From: Pisolithus tinctorius
Taxonomy: Eukaryota > Basidiomycota > Agaricomycetes > Boletales > Pisolithaceae
Reading direction: 5' to 3'
Assembly: GCA_024663395.1 (NCBI GenBank)
Contig: JANFAH010000008.1
Span: 1,302,001-1,366,000, forward strand
DNA length: 64,000 bases
The notes under the pieces were generated by a model. It saw only the letters and a list, made by a program, of their open reading frames with translations, was not told where the DNA came from and ran no database searches. Both the position numbers and the translations under genes were made by a program. Positions 12,096 through 25,600 of the stretch are shown here, one piece after another. Numbering within the stretch: position 1 is the stretch's first letter; every line of letters starts with the position of its first letter.

Positions 12096-14427
12096 ATGGC
12101 AGCCGACCCATCCGCTGTCATTAGAATAGCCGTCGTAAGTATGCGAATGTGCGTGTCGGGCTCGCATTTCACGGTAGCAGGCATTTGCAGCTCTCAAACA
12201 CAAGCCAAGGGACCAGTCGACCGCATGTCAGTAACGCGAATGTCGTCTTCCATGCACTGAAACAGTCCTGCGTAGCATACGTCCTAGACCTCCAGTCGCA
12301 GTTTCCGCTTGTCAATCAGACCATCTCTTCGCAGACACAGGACAGCGCTAAGAGATGGAGGGCTCATGCAATACGTCTCGAGGGCCAGCTCAAGGATCTC
12401 CAGGTAAGACAGGACGCTGACCAGCAAGGTACGCATCGCGCAGCTACTCGCCGTACGCAGTGTCCTACCCCACCGTAGAGCTCGTCCAACTTCGCCACGA
12501 CGTCGCACAAGCTCAGGCTCAAGTACACGAAAAGGAGTCGTCCCTACAACCTCCCAAAAAGAAAGCCAAGAAGAAACACAAGGAACAACATCTTGACGAA
12601 TCTGCTTGGAAATGGGAGTTGGTGCGCACAGGTGAGAAATCAGATTTTTAGACGTTACTGTGTGTCCCATACATATGGTCTTCTACCTCCACGAACGAGT
12701 TTCTAGGCTGGTCCAACTTCATTCACTCCCTATACCCGCCTGGACCCTCGCTACTTATCGCATATACTTCTCTACGTGGGGCCCTTCTGTCGTCGTGTTC
12801 CCCGTCGGCATCGGAGACAGGCAAGGAAGCTCGTATGAAGACCTACATCCATCGTCTTGCAGACGCAATGATCCGCGCCGCTGAAGCCATATATGCGTTT
12901 CTATTCGTCAAGAATGGGGCCAAATCCATGACTACTGAGAGGCCTTCTCCCCCCATAGGTGGCCTACCAGCGCACTCGGCCTTAACACCTTCACCACCAA
13001 CACCATCACGAGGAGGACGATACCAAAACCTAACTTGTGCCTCCATAGCTATGTGCTACCCTCTCCTCGCTTACACCCTAACCACTGCCTTCCCTGCCCT
13101 TCTTAAAGCCTGTGAGGATTTATCGTCCTCATATGCCAAGAACGACACATTGCGCGGGACAATCCCACTCCCTTCAAGCGAACGACCCGAATATCATAGA
13201 GAATCTGACTACCATCAAATCAATAGAGTCATAGACGTTCTGTTAGAACTGATCCTGCTTCCGTTCGTGCGCGCATTTCGGCCACTCTGCTGGGCACGTC
13301 TTCTTCCTGTAATTGAAGGCGCCAAAAGTGACGTTGTCGATGTTGATACCATCGCCAAGGCTAAACCCGGCGTCAAAGCTAAGGGAGGATCTAGTGCTAT
13401 CGCGAAAGACACAGTGAAGGAGAAAGGCAGGGGCCATGAAAAGCAACCAAGAGGAAAGCCGAAGGAAGGTGCCACAAAGACACAGGCTAGAAATGGGAAA
13501 GCGAACCAGAAAGCCAAAGATAAGGGAACCTTTCACCGCAACGCCGCGGATGCAGATCCAATGGGAAATTCTATTCCTGTGCCCTCTGGCTCTCACTCCC
13601 ACCCGTCCACGGCGAATGTATGCACAGACATCCTAGCACTCCTCGGGATGACAGCCCGTGCTCTGGAATCACTCTCTTCGTCCTCCTCACATGCGGATCC
13701 ACTGGCCATTGCACGTGATGTCAGTACTGGCGTCAGGGAACGTCTAGGCCTTGAGGCGATCCGCGAACTCGCCGCGCTGTATGAGGTTCCAATCGGTGAT
13801 GTTACCAGTCCCTTGGGTTATAGACCACCCGAAGGAAACCACCCCTGTACTCACACTACGACCACTCCCACTCCCACTCCCACCCCTGGGCCGCCAAGGA
13901 ACGCACAAACACACACAATTTTCGCATGTGAGAGCACCGCCACCCACAACGCAACGGACACTGAGAAGCCAACCGTAGTGTTGCAGGCGGGCATGCACAA
14001 GGCAAAAGAGGCCCTCCGCGCAAACCTCTTCCGGACGCTCTTCAACAAGGATACAGCATGGTACCTCTGCTCAGTTCTCCACCTCACTATTGCGTCATCA
14101 ACGGGCTCGGTTATATCAGGCGATGTTTCTGGATTTGGAAGTATGCCTGTGGCCAGCTCGACTTCTCTTCGGGGTGCTGAGAATCCTCAAACGGCAGGGA
14201 GTGCATCACCTCCGTCATCGCCCCTATTGGCACGAGCTGTAGTAGCAGGCATTGGGAGACTCTTGCGCCTTGCAACCCCTGAGGCCAGTATTGGCGATGC
14301 GGCGGACAATTTCCAGAAAACCAGCACCAACGCACTTATTGACCCGATCATCCAAAATATCTTCTTAGCGATATGCGAGCAAGCTTTGAAAGGGTATGCA
14401 GAGATGGACCCAGAACTGCTCGAGTAA
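12096..14427 (+). CDS. Uncharacterised multi-exon protein, helical N-terminus and Lys-rich linker
   Basis: The gene starts at the ATG at 12096 (MAADPSAVIRIAV, then a 56-nt intron) and ends at 14427. Exon 2 (12191-about 12403) codes for an alpha-helical segment, FHALKQSCVAYVLDLQSQF and KRWRAHAIRLEGQLKDLQ. Exon 3 (about 12481-12631) adds LVQLRHDVAQAQAQV and a basic patch PPKKKAKKKHKEQ. The last exon, from about 12703, is a long frame of about 575 residues with a Lys/Gly-rich linker (13330-13530), a Thr-Pro run near 13860 and a C-terminal helical part ending AICEQALKGYAEMDPELLE. I do not recognise the family. Two truncated copies of this gene lie at 16.1-17.1 and 51.9-54.1 kb, so it is the parent of duplications that bracket the island. 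Confidence 0.75.
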
Positions 14428-15158
14428 CAGATGAATCGGAGAAGACATTCTCAGTCTCACTACATACGTATTGCCCCTTTAGCACGCTTCACCGAATTTA
14501 CAGCTTTCACGGGATTGACTGCAATAGATTTTCCAACAATTCAGAAGTTCAGCCTTCATGCATTAGGCAGGGGATACAGCCTTATACCCGTCCTTGGAAG
14601 TTGGAAGGCACCCTCCTCCACCACAACGGGGTCCCTCACTATCACATTGGAAGGGCTCTCTGGCAATGCTGTAGTAATGGGGTTGCAGGTCCACACAAAG
14701 GTGGTTAAGGGCGGACCGCCATTGGAGGGCTCGCGCCAGTATTGTGTAATTTGGAAATCCCCAACGAACATGGTCGAGCGTTTGATGTGAACATCACTGC
14801 AATTGGTCCCGTTTAATTTCGCCATACCATATCTCGCCCAATGACCAGTAGTGGTTGAGAACTCCAAATGATGACAGGCCCTTGCCCACCTGTAGTGGCT
14901 GACCTGGCCGTCGTGTGCAGGTTATGGCGCGTAGCTCAAGGAGTGCCACAGCCCACGTGCCGTATGTCTGTAATATAAACTCTCGAGGTCGTCTAGATTG
15001 CCTTTGTTTTACATCCGAGTCCAACCAGACACCAATTGTGTTTACTAGGTGTACCACAGAGGTAAGCAGCATCGATCATACTCCATCCTCTTGGCTAACC
15101 CCCCCCCCCATCAGATCACCCATCAACCCGAAACGTCTTATACTCCTGGTAGTCTTCT
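14428..15158. other. Intergenic with short unassigned frames
   Basis: Short frames exist on both strands (plus 14431-14790, minus 14556-14867 and 14794-15072) but none has a recognisable domain or convincing splice pattern. The 3' part (from about 15115) resembles sequence upstream of the second zinc-finger gene copy at 50.65 kb and probably contains the duplicated promoter. A run of 11 cytosines lies at about 15099-15109. Confidence 0.3.
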
Positions 15159-16006
15159 ATGAATTTGGCTACAGAAGGAGCTGAAGTGCGTGAAGCGTAG
15201 GATCACCCACACCATAATTGCTCAAACAAAATAAAGGTAGGAAACACAGTAACTCCCAACGCAGGGCCCAGAAACACAGTACGCAATGTTCAGTTTTGCA
15301 ATTTATGGCCTGTTTTTTGACGCCACGTGTTTGCGTAGCCTCATCGTGTTGATGGATATGCCGACTGCGTGCAGCAACGCTGCCTCTATCGCAATGCAGA
15401 CGGGAAGCACTGTATGCAACTGATCAGCTGTGGCGTTGTTCCGGCTCATTTCGAGAGTCATGGAGTAAAGGCCATTTGCCGTATGTCGGCGGTTACCTGT
15501 CGATGGGACGGGTGTTTGGAAAATTGTTTGCGTCACAACTTTGTACGCCACATACGCGAGAAACACCTCGGGCACACAAGGAGATCAGCTGTGCATAACC
15601 CCGAGAAAGGTCGCCGACACCACACTCCCTTGCGAAGGGAGACTGATGGTGCAAGGCCCCAAAACGAGGTAAATAACATTCGTTTTATTTATGTGACCTG
15701 TCTTTACGCCATTTCTCCGTATAGCCTCGGGCTGATGAGCACGCCGGCAGCACGCCACAACTATGCGAATATCGGGATCCCGACGGTGAACCCTGTATGC
15801 AGGAGATCACATATGCCACCGTTCCGAAACACTTCGCGACCTGTCATGGGGTTAAAGCGATATCCCGCGAGCAGCGAGTTACTTGCCAGTGGGTTGGTTG
15901 TGTGGAAAAACAGGTGCGGCGACACAGTTTTGTCCGTCACATCAGGGAAAAGCACCTTGGGTACACGAGGGGATCAGCTCTCCGAAAGTTCGGAAAGGCT
16001 CGCTGA
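15159..16006 (+). CDS. Four-finger C2H2-like zinc-finger protein, copy 1
   Basis: A short first exon from the ATG at 15159 (MNLATEGAEVREA) is followed by an intron and then a finger exon entering after a TAG acceptor near 15338. This exon ends at 15668; a 56-nt intron leads to the second finger exon (15725-16006). Each finger exon has the same two-part unit: a finger of form CLYRNADGKHC ... HFESH, and a second of form CRWDGC ... HNFVRHIREKHLGH. The two units, CMQLISCGVVPAHFESHGVKA and CMQEITYATVPKHFATCHG, show an internal duplication. The FVRHIREKHLGHTRG type of finger is frequent in mushroom genomes; a DNA- or RNA-binding role is likely but unproven. A second full copy lies at 50695-51614 in the same orientation. 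The first-exon junction is the least certain part. Confidence 0.65.
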
Positions 16007-16129
16007 CAACACATCTCGGCATCGTCTTCCACGGAGAGGCTGATACATTCGTTGCAATGTGAGATGGCCGTTGATTATGCCATTAGCTTGGACATGACCG
16101 TTACGTATAGTTGACTGACTGGACTATTA

Positions 16130-17121
16130 GATAAGAACATGTGTCGGGGGTTCAGAATGTACACCACAGGAGTCCTTGTGTTCGTTTCCGTCTCCGTTTT
16201 CCATTCTTCAAACGCACAGTCGAGGAGTGGTCTCGTCCATCACGATATCAGCGCCAAGGGACCAGCCCGATTTCTTCATCCATACACTGAACAGGTAGGT
16301 GGTGTGCACGATACGTGTGTAGCTACAGAGAAGACGACCTACGGTACAACATGCGTTGCCCGACTTGGTGGATGTATGCACAGAGGAATCACTCTCGTCG
16401 TCCACTTCGCAGGTGAGCTGGCTGGTCATTACACACTGTGTGAGTACGGGTGTCAGGGAACGTCTGGGCCTCGAGGCACTGTATGGCGTCCCAATCGAAA
16501 ATGCTAACAGTTCCTTGGATTATAACTACATACTCGAAAAAAATTCCTGCACTCCACACATGCAAATTAAACCGCATTCTCTCCTTACTCCTGTTCCGCC
16601 AAGGAAGGCACAAACACCTCATATGGCTTTCGGATAGCATCGCTACCTGCAACACAACGAACACCGAGAATCCAACCGCAGTGTTGCAATCGACCATGCA
16701 CAAGGCAAAGGGGACCCTCCGTGCAAACCTCTTCCGGACGCTCGCCACCAAGGATGCAGCACGGTACCTCTGTTCTCACCTCGCTATTTCGTCACCAACG
16801 GACTCGGCTATATCAGGGGTTGTTCCTGGACTTGGAAATATACCTATCGCCGGTTCGACTTCTCTTCGAGCTGATGACAACCCTCGGACGACAGGGAATG
16901 CATCACTGTCGTCACCCTTGTTGATGTGAGCCGTAGTAGCAGGCGCCGGAAGACTCTTGCGCATTTCCACCCCTGAATCCGGTGTTAGCGATACGGTGGG
17001 CAGTTGTCACAAACCTAGTCCTAGCTCGCTCATCGACCCCATCACCCAAAACATCCTCTTAGCAATATGTGAGCAAGCTTTGAAAGGGTATGCGGAGATA
17101 GACCCAGAACTGCTCGAGTAA
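16130..17121 (+). pseudogene. Truncated copy of the 12.1-14.4 kb gene (copy 1)
   Basis: Short 5' bits resemble the parent (a segment near 16255-16300 matches its exon 2 start), and from about 16440 the match is clear: GVRERLGLEALYGVPIENA versus GVRERLGLEAIRELAALYEVP, then MHKAKGTLRANLFRTL versus MHKAKEALRANLFRTL, and the end LLAICEQALKGYAEIDPELLE with its stop at 17121. Frameshifts and at least one internal stop (TGA near 16926) break the frame, and most of the middle of the parent is absent. The copy follows the first zinc-finger gene directly, and the same pair recurs at 50.7-54.1 kb. Confidence 0.75.
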
Positions 17122-17812
17122 CAAATGAATTGGAGAAGGCGTTTACAATCTAACTCATTCCCCCTGACACACTTCATGATATTGACAGTTCCTTGAGCAA
17201 GCAAGTTAGGGTGACCGTTAATTCCCAAGGTTCTATATTCGCAATGACAAGGCGTATGATACGTGAAGGCGAGTTGGGTTATACTGGTTCCCGGGCTTGA
17301 GCTCCCGGCTCCCGTGTTGAGGGCTGAGGCCTGGAAAACACTGCCACTGGCACCGAAAGCAATTGGAAAAGAGGTAAAGCAACTACATAACTTATAACGA
17401 AGCAAAGTGGAACCCTCCATGCATTACTGACTGTTCACATGGCCTTCAATTTTTGCCCTTCTTGGAGGTAGTGCAGGGCGGTGTCCGGCCGTACTTTGAA
17501 GTGTCTGGGAGGTAGACTTTTGCAGAAGCGGTCATGTAAGATGAAAACAAGCCTAAGAGCTACATATGTGGTTGGAACCGCTAGTACTACATTGCCTGAA
17601 CACGGAGAAAAGTCACCGTTTCGGTGTTTTGGGACTAAAGTGTTATTGGGTGCAACAGCTCGCTGTCAAAGTTTCCCATGCAACGATAACCGTGAGAAAG
17701 GTTGGTTATAGTGCGGCCAGCAACTCCGTTACCTCGAGTGAGCTAATATTTGTCAACTATATGATTCCTATCAACCACAATGTCACGGTCCTTGTTCATG
17801 ACTCGAACTCAC
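17122..17812. other. Downstream flank of HET unit 1
   Basis: No gene is assigned. Sequence at about 17416-17600 resembles the region downstream of HET unit 3 at about 32060-32340 and a short part near 37361-37425, so the duplicated HET unit extends past the apparent stop codon. Reading frames here are short on both strands. Confidence 0.35.
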
Positions 17813-20800
17813 TCAGATGTTTCCAGTGTACAGAATCCGCGGAGCCGTGGATGTATGGGTATGCTCGGTGAAGTGTGCCGAAATAGTAGGGGGGTTGCCT
17901 CTGGACGCAGGTGTACTTGACCACTTGTTTTGCTCTGCCGCCCGAGCATCAAGCCATGACCGATGTTTCGATATACCTGCGCCTGCATCAAGCATAATCC
18001 TAGCAACGAAAGGTGTTGTTCATCAACTTATACCGATACCATGTGCAGAATGACATTGCCTACCGTCGTAAGTGAGCTAGATCATCATCCAGGTATACAG
18101 GAGATGTTTTCTTGATAATATTCCCCATCTCAAGCAAACATCCGCGAAATCGGCCACGAACTTCCAGGGCCATCGAGTCCCTTTCCCTCCGAATGTAACT
18201 CACAACCTAAGCCATCTCAAATGGTATTCACGCAAAAATCAGAGTTGGCTTGCCTCTGGTAATAGTTGCTGTACTTCTGAAAGGATTCCACACCAAGAGA
18301 CCCATAAGATCTAACAACGAACGAACAACCAGCCGGGGTTGTTATAACTTGACGATAAACTTACCTTTCCTGTTATATCTTCCTCCAGTGCCCGCTGTTC
18401 GTCTTCGTCCTCCATTGCATCGAGTGCCGTTTGGAGAGCCGTAATCTCCCGCAGCGTGGAGTGGATGTCTACCTGCCTGCGTACGGCGTTCGATGGACCT
18501 TGTGCATGTTAGAAGGTGCTGACTTACCGCGCATAGGCAGTGTCCTGGATGCCATGCCTGAAACCGGAACATAAATATCGTAGAAAGAGAAGACAATACG
18601 AAAGGAAAGGAAAAAACTCACGTTTCATCCTGAGATGCATCGAGGATTGCAATATAGATGTGCTCGAGTAACTTTTCATGACTAGAATCACCTTCGAGAC
18701 CGCTCCACTGATTGTAATGCTTACCCTGACACTGAGCGTTTGTGATATAAACTTTACCTCACGCCGCGCCTTTTGTCTCGCAACAAGATATCTACGCCGT
18801 TCAACCAGTTCGTTAAGAGCTTCGCACTTCCCGAGTAAGGGAGGGACCACTACTTCATGGCTTGGGTTCTTCGTTGCTCTGGATTTGAAAGGATTCCACG
18901 GCGATGGAGCTAGGCACACAAATAAACCGTCTCCTACGTCCCATGTAAGTTCGCAGAAAAATATGTTTCACGTGATAGTCTGGTTTTTGACAATACCTGC
19001 AGAGGTCTCACTGCGTGGCTGGGTTTCGACGATCAAAGGGAGCTCTTCAAAGAAGGTTATCTGGCCGACCTAGGTTTTGATGGTGGGAACAGGCTGACGT
19101 ATTGAAAGAGTAAATACGTACATATTCTTTCAAGTTCTCGAAACCGAACATATCTGAGAGGAACTTGACTGCCTCGTGCTTCGCCCGTCTACTCTGTTGT
19201 CATCATAAGCATGTATTCATGCACTTAGTACAGTTGTCCAACTCACCGCCGGTCTGTGGCCAGCTTCTGCTCGATGCTGCGGATCATGTGGTGGATCAGA
19301 TTAGTCCAGTGTCTGCAACATGTTTAATCGGAACTGATACCAGATTTACCAATGCGTAAAAGTGTTCCCTCAAAACAAAAGTCAGCGACAGAATACGACA
19401 CGAACTCCAATGGACTCACCGGATAGATCGGAATTGTTCTCTTCTCTGTGCGCAAACCGGTTCTCGTCGCCAAACATGTGGGCTAGCAATGGTACATAAA
19501 GGAATAAAGGTGGGTGGCGCCGTGGAGGGAACACCAGTCCCAAATGCCGAGGCTGATGCTCAAGATCAAAACGAAGGCAAGACACCACCCTTGAAAATGC
19601 TCATCACCTTTCGCCTTCCGACCTCTCTCTCCCTCCGCTCTATCAAGATCCGAGCATTGTATGATTGTTGTCACTAGATGTTTGCCTGCGAGACGAATAG
19701 AAAAAGCCTTCAGCAGCAGCACGAGTTGTTGATTGTTCGGAAGTGAGAAGCCCTCCGGTGAATGAAGTGTCAGGCGCTCGTCAAACTCCACTGTAAGCCC
19801 TTGATCCTGCCGACGATGCAATACATTCGCATCGCTGGATACGCGGGAAGCCACGGGGTGATAAGCTGGGTCGATGTCATCTACCTGCATGTCTTTAAAT
19901 ATGTTGCCGTAAGGTCTGAAGGTGCCGTTCGAGTAGTCGCCGTAGTCACCCAGCTGATTGTAATTATCAGGCTTGCCGCAAGTGCGAGGACAAGTATTAT
20001 GACCCACTGCAATCTTTTGATTGGTACATTGATAAACCCACACAAGCTTTCCATCCAGCTTCAACCCACGAAATTTATGAACGGCCTTCATGAACCCCGG
20101 CATATCAAGACCGTCTCCATCATTCTACGGTCATATGGATGATCAGGGCTGCACTCAAGTGGAGAAGAAAGTACTAACAGACGCAGAAATGCGTTCGTGC
20201 GGTCCAATACAACACCCGGAGCATCGTTGGACGTCAACCATCACGTTGGTCTGCATGTTCCCACTGTACCAAACAACTCTCGCATCCCAAATAGCCCGCG
20301 GAAGGTGAGCACACTTGACGCCGCTGACAGCGCAGTCTCCAACAGGTGCACTCCACAACCTATCAGATACTTTCTTGGCAAAGTCTCTCCATGGGACCTC
20401 GTCAGTTGCAGAGTAATCGTCATAGGCCACGTGCACGTATCCCTGGCCAAGGTAGAAGCCGATGGCAACTGCAAAGCGAGATTTAGCGTCGTCGTTGGCA
20501 TAAACTATGACGACGAGATCATTTGTGAGGGATGAGACTGTGATAGTATCGCCTATGAACTCGCACGGGAAGGTGCCGTGTCGAGTGAAACGGTGATACA
20601 ATGTATGCCTATCGTCGACTTTGAAATGGTGGTACTCCTTAGTGTCTGGAGCTGAGTAAGCGAGACAGAGTGTCCTAAGTTCCGGACCCCAGTGTCTAAA
20701 GCGCCTACCGGAACAAATCCGGTAGGAGCTTTGAAGTGGGTCGGGAGACGTCAAGTCAATGGTGATGAGATCTCCATAGTAGTCTCGACAGGCCAATATG

Positions 20801-21915
20801 GCTCGGAAGACCGACGCAGAGTCGCAATGGGGTATGACAGGCAAGCAAATTTGAATGCTACGTGCATCATGGAATATGGCAGGCCGTCGCTGAAGTAGTT
20901 GTTGGCGAAATGTACGGTCGCGAGACCTTACGAGTCTACCGCTGCCCGGGTTCCTGGTCATGCTAAGTCCGCTCTGGTAGTAATCCATTACTTCGTCGAC
21001 GAACTCGTCAAGTTCCACCTTTTCGATGTCGTGGCAACCGCGAAAGTGGTTCGGGTCACCTGCTAGGGCGCCGCCAAGACAGCTAAACTGTCCCTTGGAA
21101 TTCCATGCGAAGATGCTGTGATCGTTGAATTTCCCTATGATTTCCAGCTGCAGCCTGTGAAATGCCTTTTCCTTCTCATCATAGTATATCGGCATGTTCA
21201 TACCAAACAGTCCCAACAGCGAATATGCACGGTCCTCCACTCGCGTCGTCTTCCGATCCGCTGCCCAAGACATGATTTGTGCAACGCAGAAACGCCTCGA
21301 AATCTCCGAGGCGTCCTTCAAAACATCAATAGGAATCTGGGTAACTTTCTCTAATGTGTTTGCAAGATTCTGCTTGCCCCCGATGTGAACCCAGTCCTTG
21401 TTGAAGAACTCGACTTGTTTCGGAGCGACGAGTTCTTGGAGCGTCCAGCCCCGCGAGAACCACTCTGGCCAACCGTTGAACTTGGCAAACTTGCTGAAGT
21501 CTTGCTTAGTAGGAAATATCCGGTCTTCGACGTCGTCGAGATATGCGTAGCATTTCTGCGATTTACTGTACCACCGATACATTGATCTAATAGCCCCTGA
21601 CAGCTCAGGCTCGTTCCGTTTGTCGATGCAGCACGTATCGATCCAAATCCACATGTAGCCGTCCTGCAGGGCCTGTTCGCAGCTCTTTATGATCTTCTCG
21701 TAGCCAGAGCGCCGCTTGATTTCATTCCTGTCAGGCTCGGCCATTCTCATGAGCGATGACATTTCATCATAATCGACCTCGTCTCTCCAACGATGCGACA
21801 GTACCGCATATTTTGTGGTCCCATCATCACGTTCCTCGAAGATTTTAATTTGGCGCCCAGCTTGCTGGGTGTCCTTTTCCCTGTGAAGGACGGCTTTTGC
21901 GCTTAGCAGGCGCAT
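17813..21915 (-). CDS. HET-domain protein 1 (tandem copy), long multi-exon C-terminal half
   Basis: The first exon (21915-20155) encodes about 586 residues. It starts MRLLSAKAVLHREK and has the HET core: VLSHRWRDEVDYDEM, WIWIDTCCIDKR, MYRWYSKSQKCYAYLDDV, and RGWTLQELVAPKQVEFF, followed by MSWAADRKTTRVEDRAYSLLG. Further minus-strand exons continue to about 17813: FRGLKLDGKLVWVYQC and DIDPAYHPVASRV (20103-19700), a small exon with FGDENRFAHREENNSDLSG (19490-19425), PWNPFKSRATKNP with SQTLSVRVSITI (18900-18720), and an end containing IMLDAGAGISKHRSW. HET domains trigger cell death in fungal vegetative incompatibility. The C-terminal half is shared by all four copies and has no family I know. The small FGDENRF exon has no stop here, unlike copies 2 and 3, so this copy looks intact. 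Confidence 0.75.
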
Positions 21916-22626
21916 CTTTCTAAGATGTGAGCGGCAAGCTCAAGGCTGGATCACCAACTACAAGTCATCACACGTACTGTCTATTTGTCCGAGATTACAA
22001 AGTGGCTCTTCAAATGGTGTCCTTCGTGAGGTCTGGGGATAAATGAACGAAGGATTCGAGACGACTTCCATTGCGGGTTGTGGGTCTTAATAAAAGGTAC
22101 ACATATCAAACACGAGGCCCGGTCTTAATGCTATTCAGCGGAGCGTCGGGAAGCATCATACTCATGAGCGCTCGACGAGAACATTCGGCAAGTATTATCA
22201 TGTGGCTCAGTTCACTTAGTTTACGTATGGTTAGTCTGGACACCAGCCTTGGACGGATCTGGTATCCAGACTAACTCATGCTTACCATCAAGCAACAAAG
22301 TCCTTCCAAGTCTGTTCTTTTGTTCTTCCTCCGGCCCACTGACTAGGTATCATCCCTACCCTGCCATCCCCAACCAGCATACATGGCGGAGCAGAAATAA
22401 CATGTTGTGGGGTAATGGACAGTGGTCAGAATAGCACTGATTACAACGAATTTTGAATTGCCGGATCATTACAATACAATCATCATTGGTGGGTATGTAC
22501 ATCTGCACACTGCTGACCATCTTGTTCATCTGGTCTGAGTAAGATTTTTCCGCAGTGAGCCCTACAATCAATAAGTCGGAGATATCTGTTTTCAGATAGT
22601 GTCATTTCAAGTTCTCTGGACTCGGC
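21916..22626. promoter_or_regulatory. Conserved upstream region of HET unit 1
   Basis: About 0.2 kb upstream of the start codon is shared among the four HET copies. Each has a GATCCAGCCTT-like block within 50 bp of the ATG (as read on the minus strand) and a TTATTAAGACC-like AT box about 150 bp further out, which may be the core promoter. The rest of the interval up to the end of HET unit 2 resembles the region upstream of HET unit 3. No gene is seen. Confidence 0.45.
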
Positions 22627-25600
22627 TCAGAAGCGTTGGGTAACAGGAACTCTTGTCCACTTGGTTTGCTCCACAGCACATGCAGCAAGCCATAGCGCAT
22701 GTTTCGATATGCCTGTACCTGCATCAAGCATAATTCTGGAACAATAGACGTTCAGTAATTTGTGTCGATACGACGCGCAGAATGACATGGCCTACCGCCG
22801 CAAGTGAGCTAGATCATCGTCCGGGTCTGCACGGGATGTTTTCTTAACAATCTTCCCCATCTCATGTAGGCGTTGGCGAAATCGATCTCGGCCTTCCAGC
22901 GTCATGGAATCCATTTCCTTCCGAAGGTGATTCACAACCTATGCCATCTCAAATGATATTCACACATAAATCAAAGTTCACTTGCCTCCGGTAATCGTTG
23001 TTCCACTTCTGAAACGATTCCACACCAGCAAAACCATAAGATCTATTAATAGCGACAATCAACCTTGAGTTGTTATGGCTTGAGGGTATCCTTACCTTTC
23101 CTGTTATATCCTCCTCCAGTGCTCGCTGTTCATCTTCGTCCTCGGTTGCATCCAATGTCGTTTGGAGAGCCGCTATCTCTTGCAGCGTGGAATGGATGTT
23201 TACCCAACTTGTGTCGTCCAAGAGGTCTACTGTGCGTTGGTTGTCCCTCAGGTGAGCAGTATCTCGGATGCCATGTCTGAAACCAGAGCGTAAATACCGT
23301 AAAAGGAGACAATACGGGGTAAAAGAAATTCACGTCTCATCCTCAGACGCATCGAAGATAGCAGTAGAGATGTAATCGAGTAACTTTTCGTGACTAGAGT
23401 TAGCTTCGATCTCCTTTTGGGTGATAGTAACACTTGCCCCGACACCGAGTGTTTGTGATATGGACTTCACCTCGTACCGAGCCCGATCCCTCGCAGCAAG
23501 ATATCGAGGCGAGTCAACCAGTGGGTCAAAAACTTTACACTTCTTGAATAAGGGAGGTACCACCATTTTAAAAACCGGGCCCCGCGCTACCCCGGCTTTG
23601 AAAGGATTCCACGACCATGTCGGTGCAGGTGCCGACGGACCAACGTTAGCACGGACCAACAGGCTTCTACTGTCCGATTGTGATTCCATCATCAGGGAGA
23701 GCTCTTCGAAGAACGTTATCTCGCCGACCTATATTTTGAGGGTGAGAACTGGCTGAAGTATGTACTCGAAGGGTCAATACATACATAATTTTTCAAGCCC
23801 TCCAAACCGAATACACCTGAGAGGAACTTGACCGCACCACGCTTCGTCCGTTTACTCTGTTATCATTGTAAGCGCATCTTCGTGGCCCCGTGATGTTGTT
23901 CAGCTCACCGCAGAACCATGACAAGCTTCGGCTCCTGTAGGCCGATGCTGTAGATCACGTGATGAATCAGACAGATCCGGTACTCGCAGCATTGTTAATT
24001 GAAACAGATACCAGTGCTATAGTGTAAAAGTTTCGCCTATACCTCAAAACATGTCATGAGGGATACAGTAAAACATAATCAACGGACCCACCGAATGCTT
24101 CTGAAATGTCCCCTTCTCCTTACGCTGGGAGGTTCTCTTCGCCAAACCTGTGGACTCGCAATGGTGCAGAAAGGGACACAGCTGCTTGGCTTTGTGAAAG
24201 AATCGTTACTCTTAGATACGGAATCTGATACTCAAGGTCAAAACGGAAACAAGACACAGTCCTCAGCGAACACTCACCACTCTCCGAGTCTCTCCGTCCT
24301 CCCTCCCCGTCACCTCCGGAGATGTCCGAGCATTGTATGACTGTTGTCACCAGATGTTTGCCTGTAAGATGCGAAGAGAATGCTTTCAGCAGCAGCACGA
24401 GTTGTTGATTTGTCGGAAGTGAGAGGCCCATCGGTGAATAGCACGTCAAGCATTTGTCCTGAAAGCGAAATTCCATTGCAAGGCTGTCGTGTTTGCCATG
24501 CAATACATTGGAGTCACTGGATACGCAGGAGACCACTGGGTGGTAAGCTGGGTCCACAGGGTCGATGCCAAGTGCTTGCATATCTTCAAATATGTTACCA
24601 CAGGGTTCGAAAGTGCCGTTGGAATAGGCACCATAGCCACCCAGCTGATTACATCAGGCTACTGAAAGTATGAGCGCGTGTATTATGACTCACTATAGTC
24701 CTTTGATCAGAACACTCGTAAAGCCACACGTGCTTGCCATCTAGCTTCAACCCACGAAAATTGTGAACTGTCTTCATGAACCCTGGCGTATCAAAATTAT
24801 CCCAGTCATTCTATGGTTATACAGATGGTTAGATCTGCATTCAAGAAGAGAAGAAAGTACTAACAGACGCAGCAATGCGTTCGCGTGGCCCAATACAACA
24901 CCCAGAGCATCGCTCGACGTCAACCATCACGTTGGTATGTTTATTCCCACTGTACCAAACAACTCTCGCATCCCAAATAGCCCGCGGAAGGTGAGCACAC
25001 TTGACACCACTGACAAAACAATCTTCAATAGGTGCACTCCACAACCTATCAGATACTCTCTTGGCAAAGTCTCTCCATGGGACCTCGTCAGTTGCAGAGT
25101 ATTCGTCATAGGCCACGTGCACGCGTCCTTGGCCAAGATAGAAGCCGACAGCAACTGCAAAGCGAGATTTGGCGCCGTCGTTGGCATAAACTATGACGAC
25201 GAGATCATTTGTGAGGGATGAGATTGTGATAGTATCGCTTGTGAACTCGCGCGGGAAGGTGCCGCGTCGGGTGAAATCGTAGTATGACGCATGTCTGTCG
25301 TCGAGTTTGAAATAATGGTACTTCTCGGTGTCCGGAGCCGAGCAAGCGAGATACAGAGTCCTAAGCTCCGGACGTGAGCGCCGAAAGCGTACAGCAGAAG
25401 AAATCCTGTAAGAGCTTTGCAGCTCAGGGGATGTCAAGTCAATGGTGATGAGATTTCCATAGTAGTCTCGACAGGCCAATATGGCTCTGAGGACCGATGA
25501 AGAGTCGCAATGGGGCACGACAGGCAAGCAAATTTGAATGCCCGCATTCGTGACCACGAATAGCTCCAAGGAAAGCTGTTGGCGAAGCAGTTGTTGACGA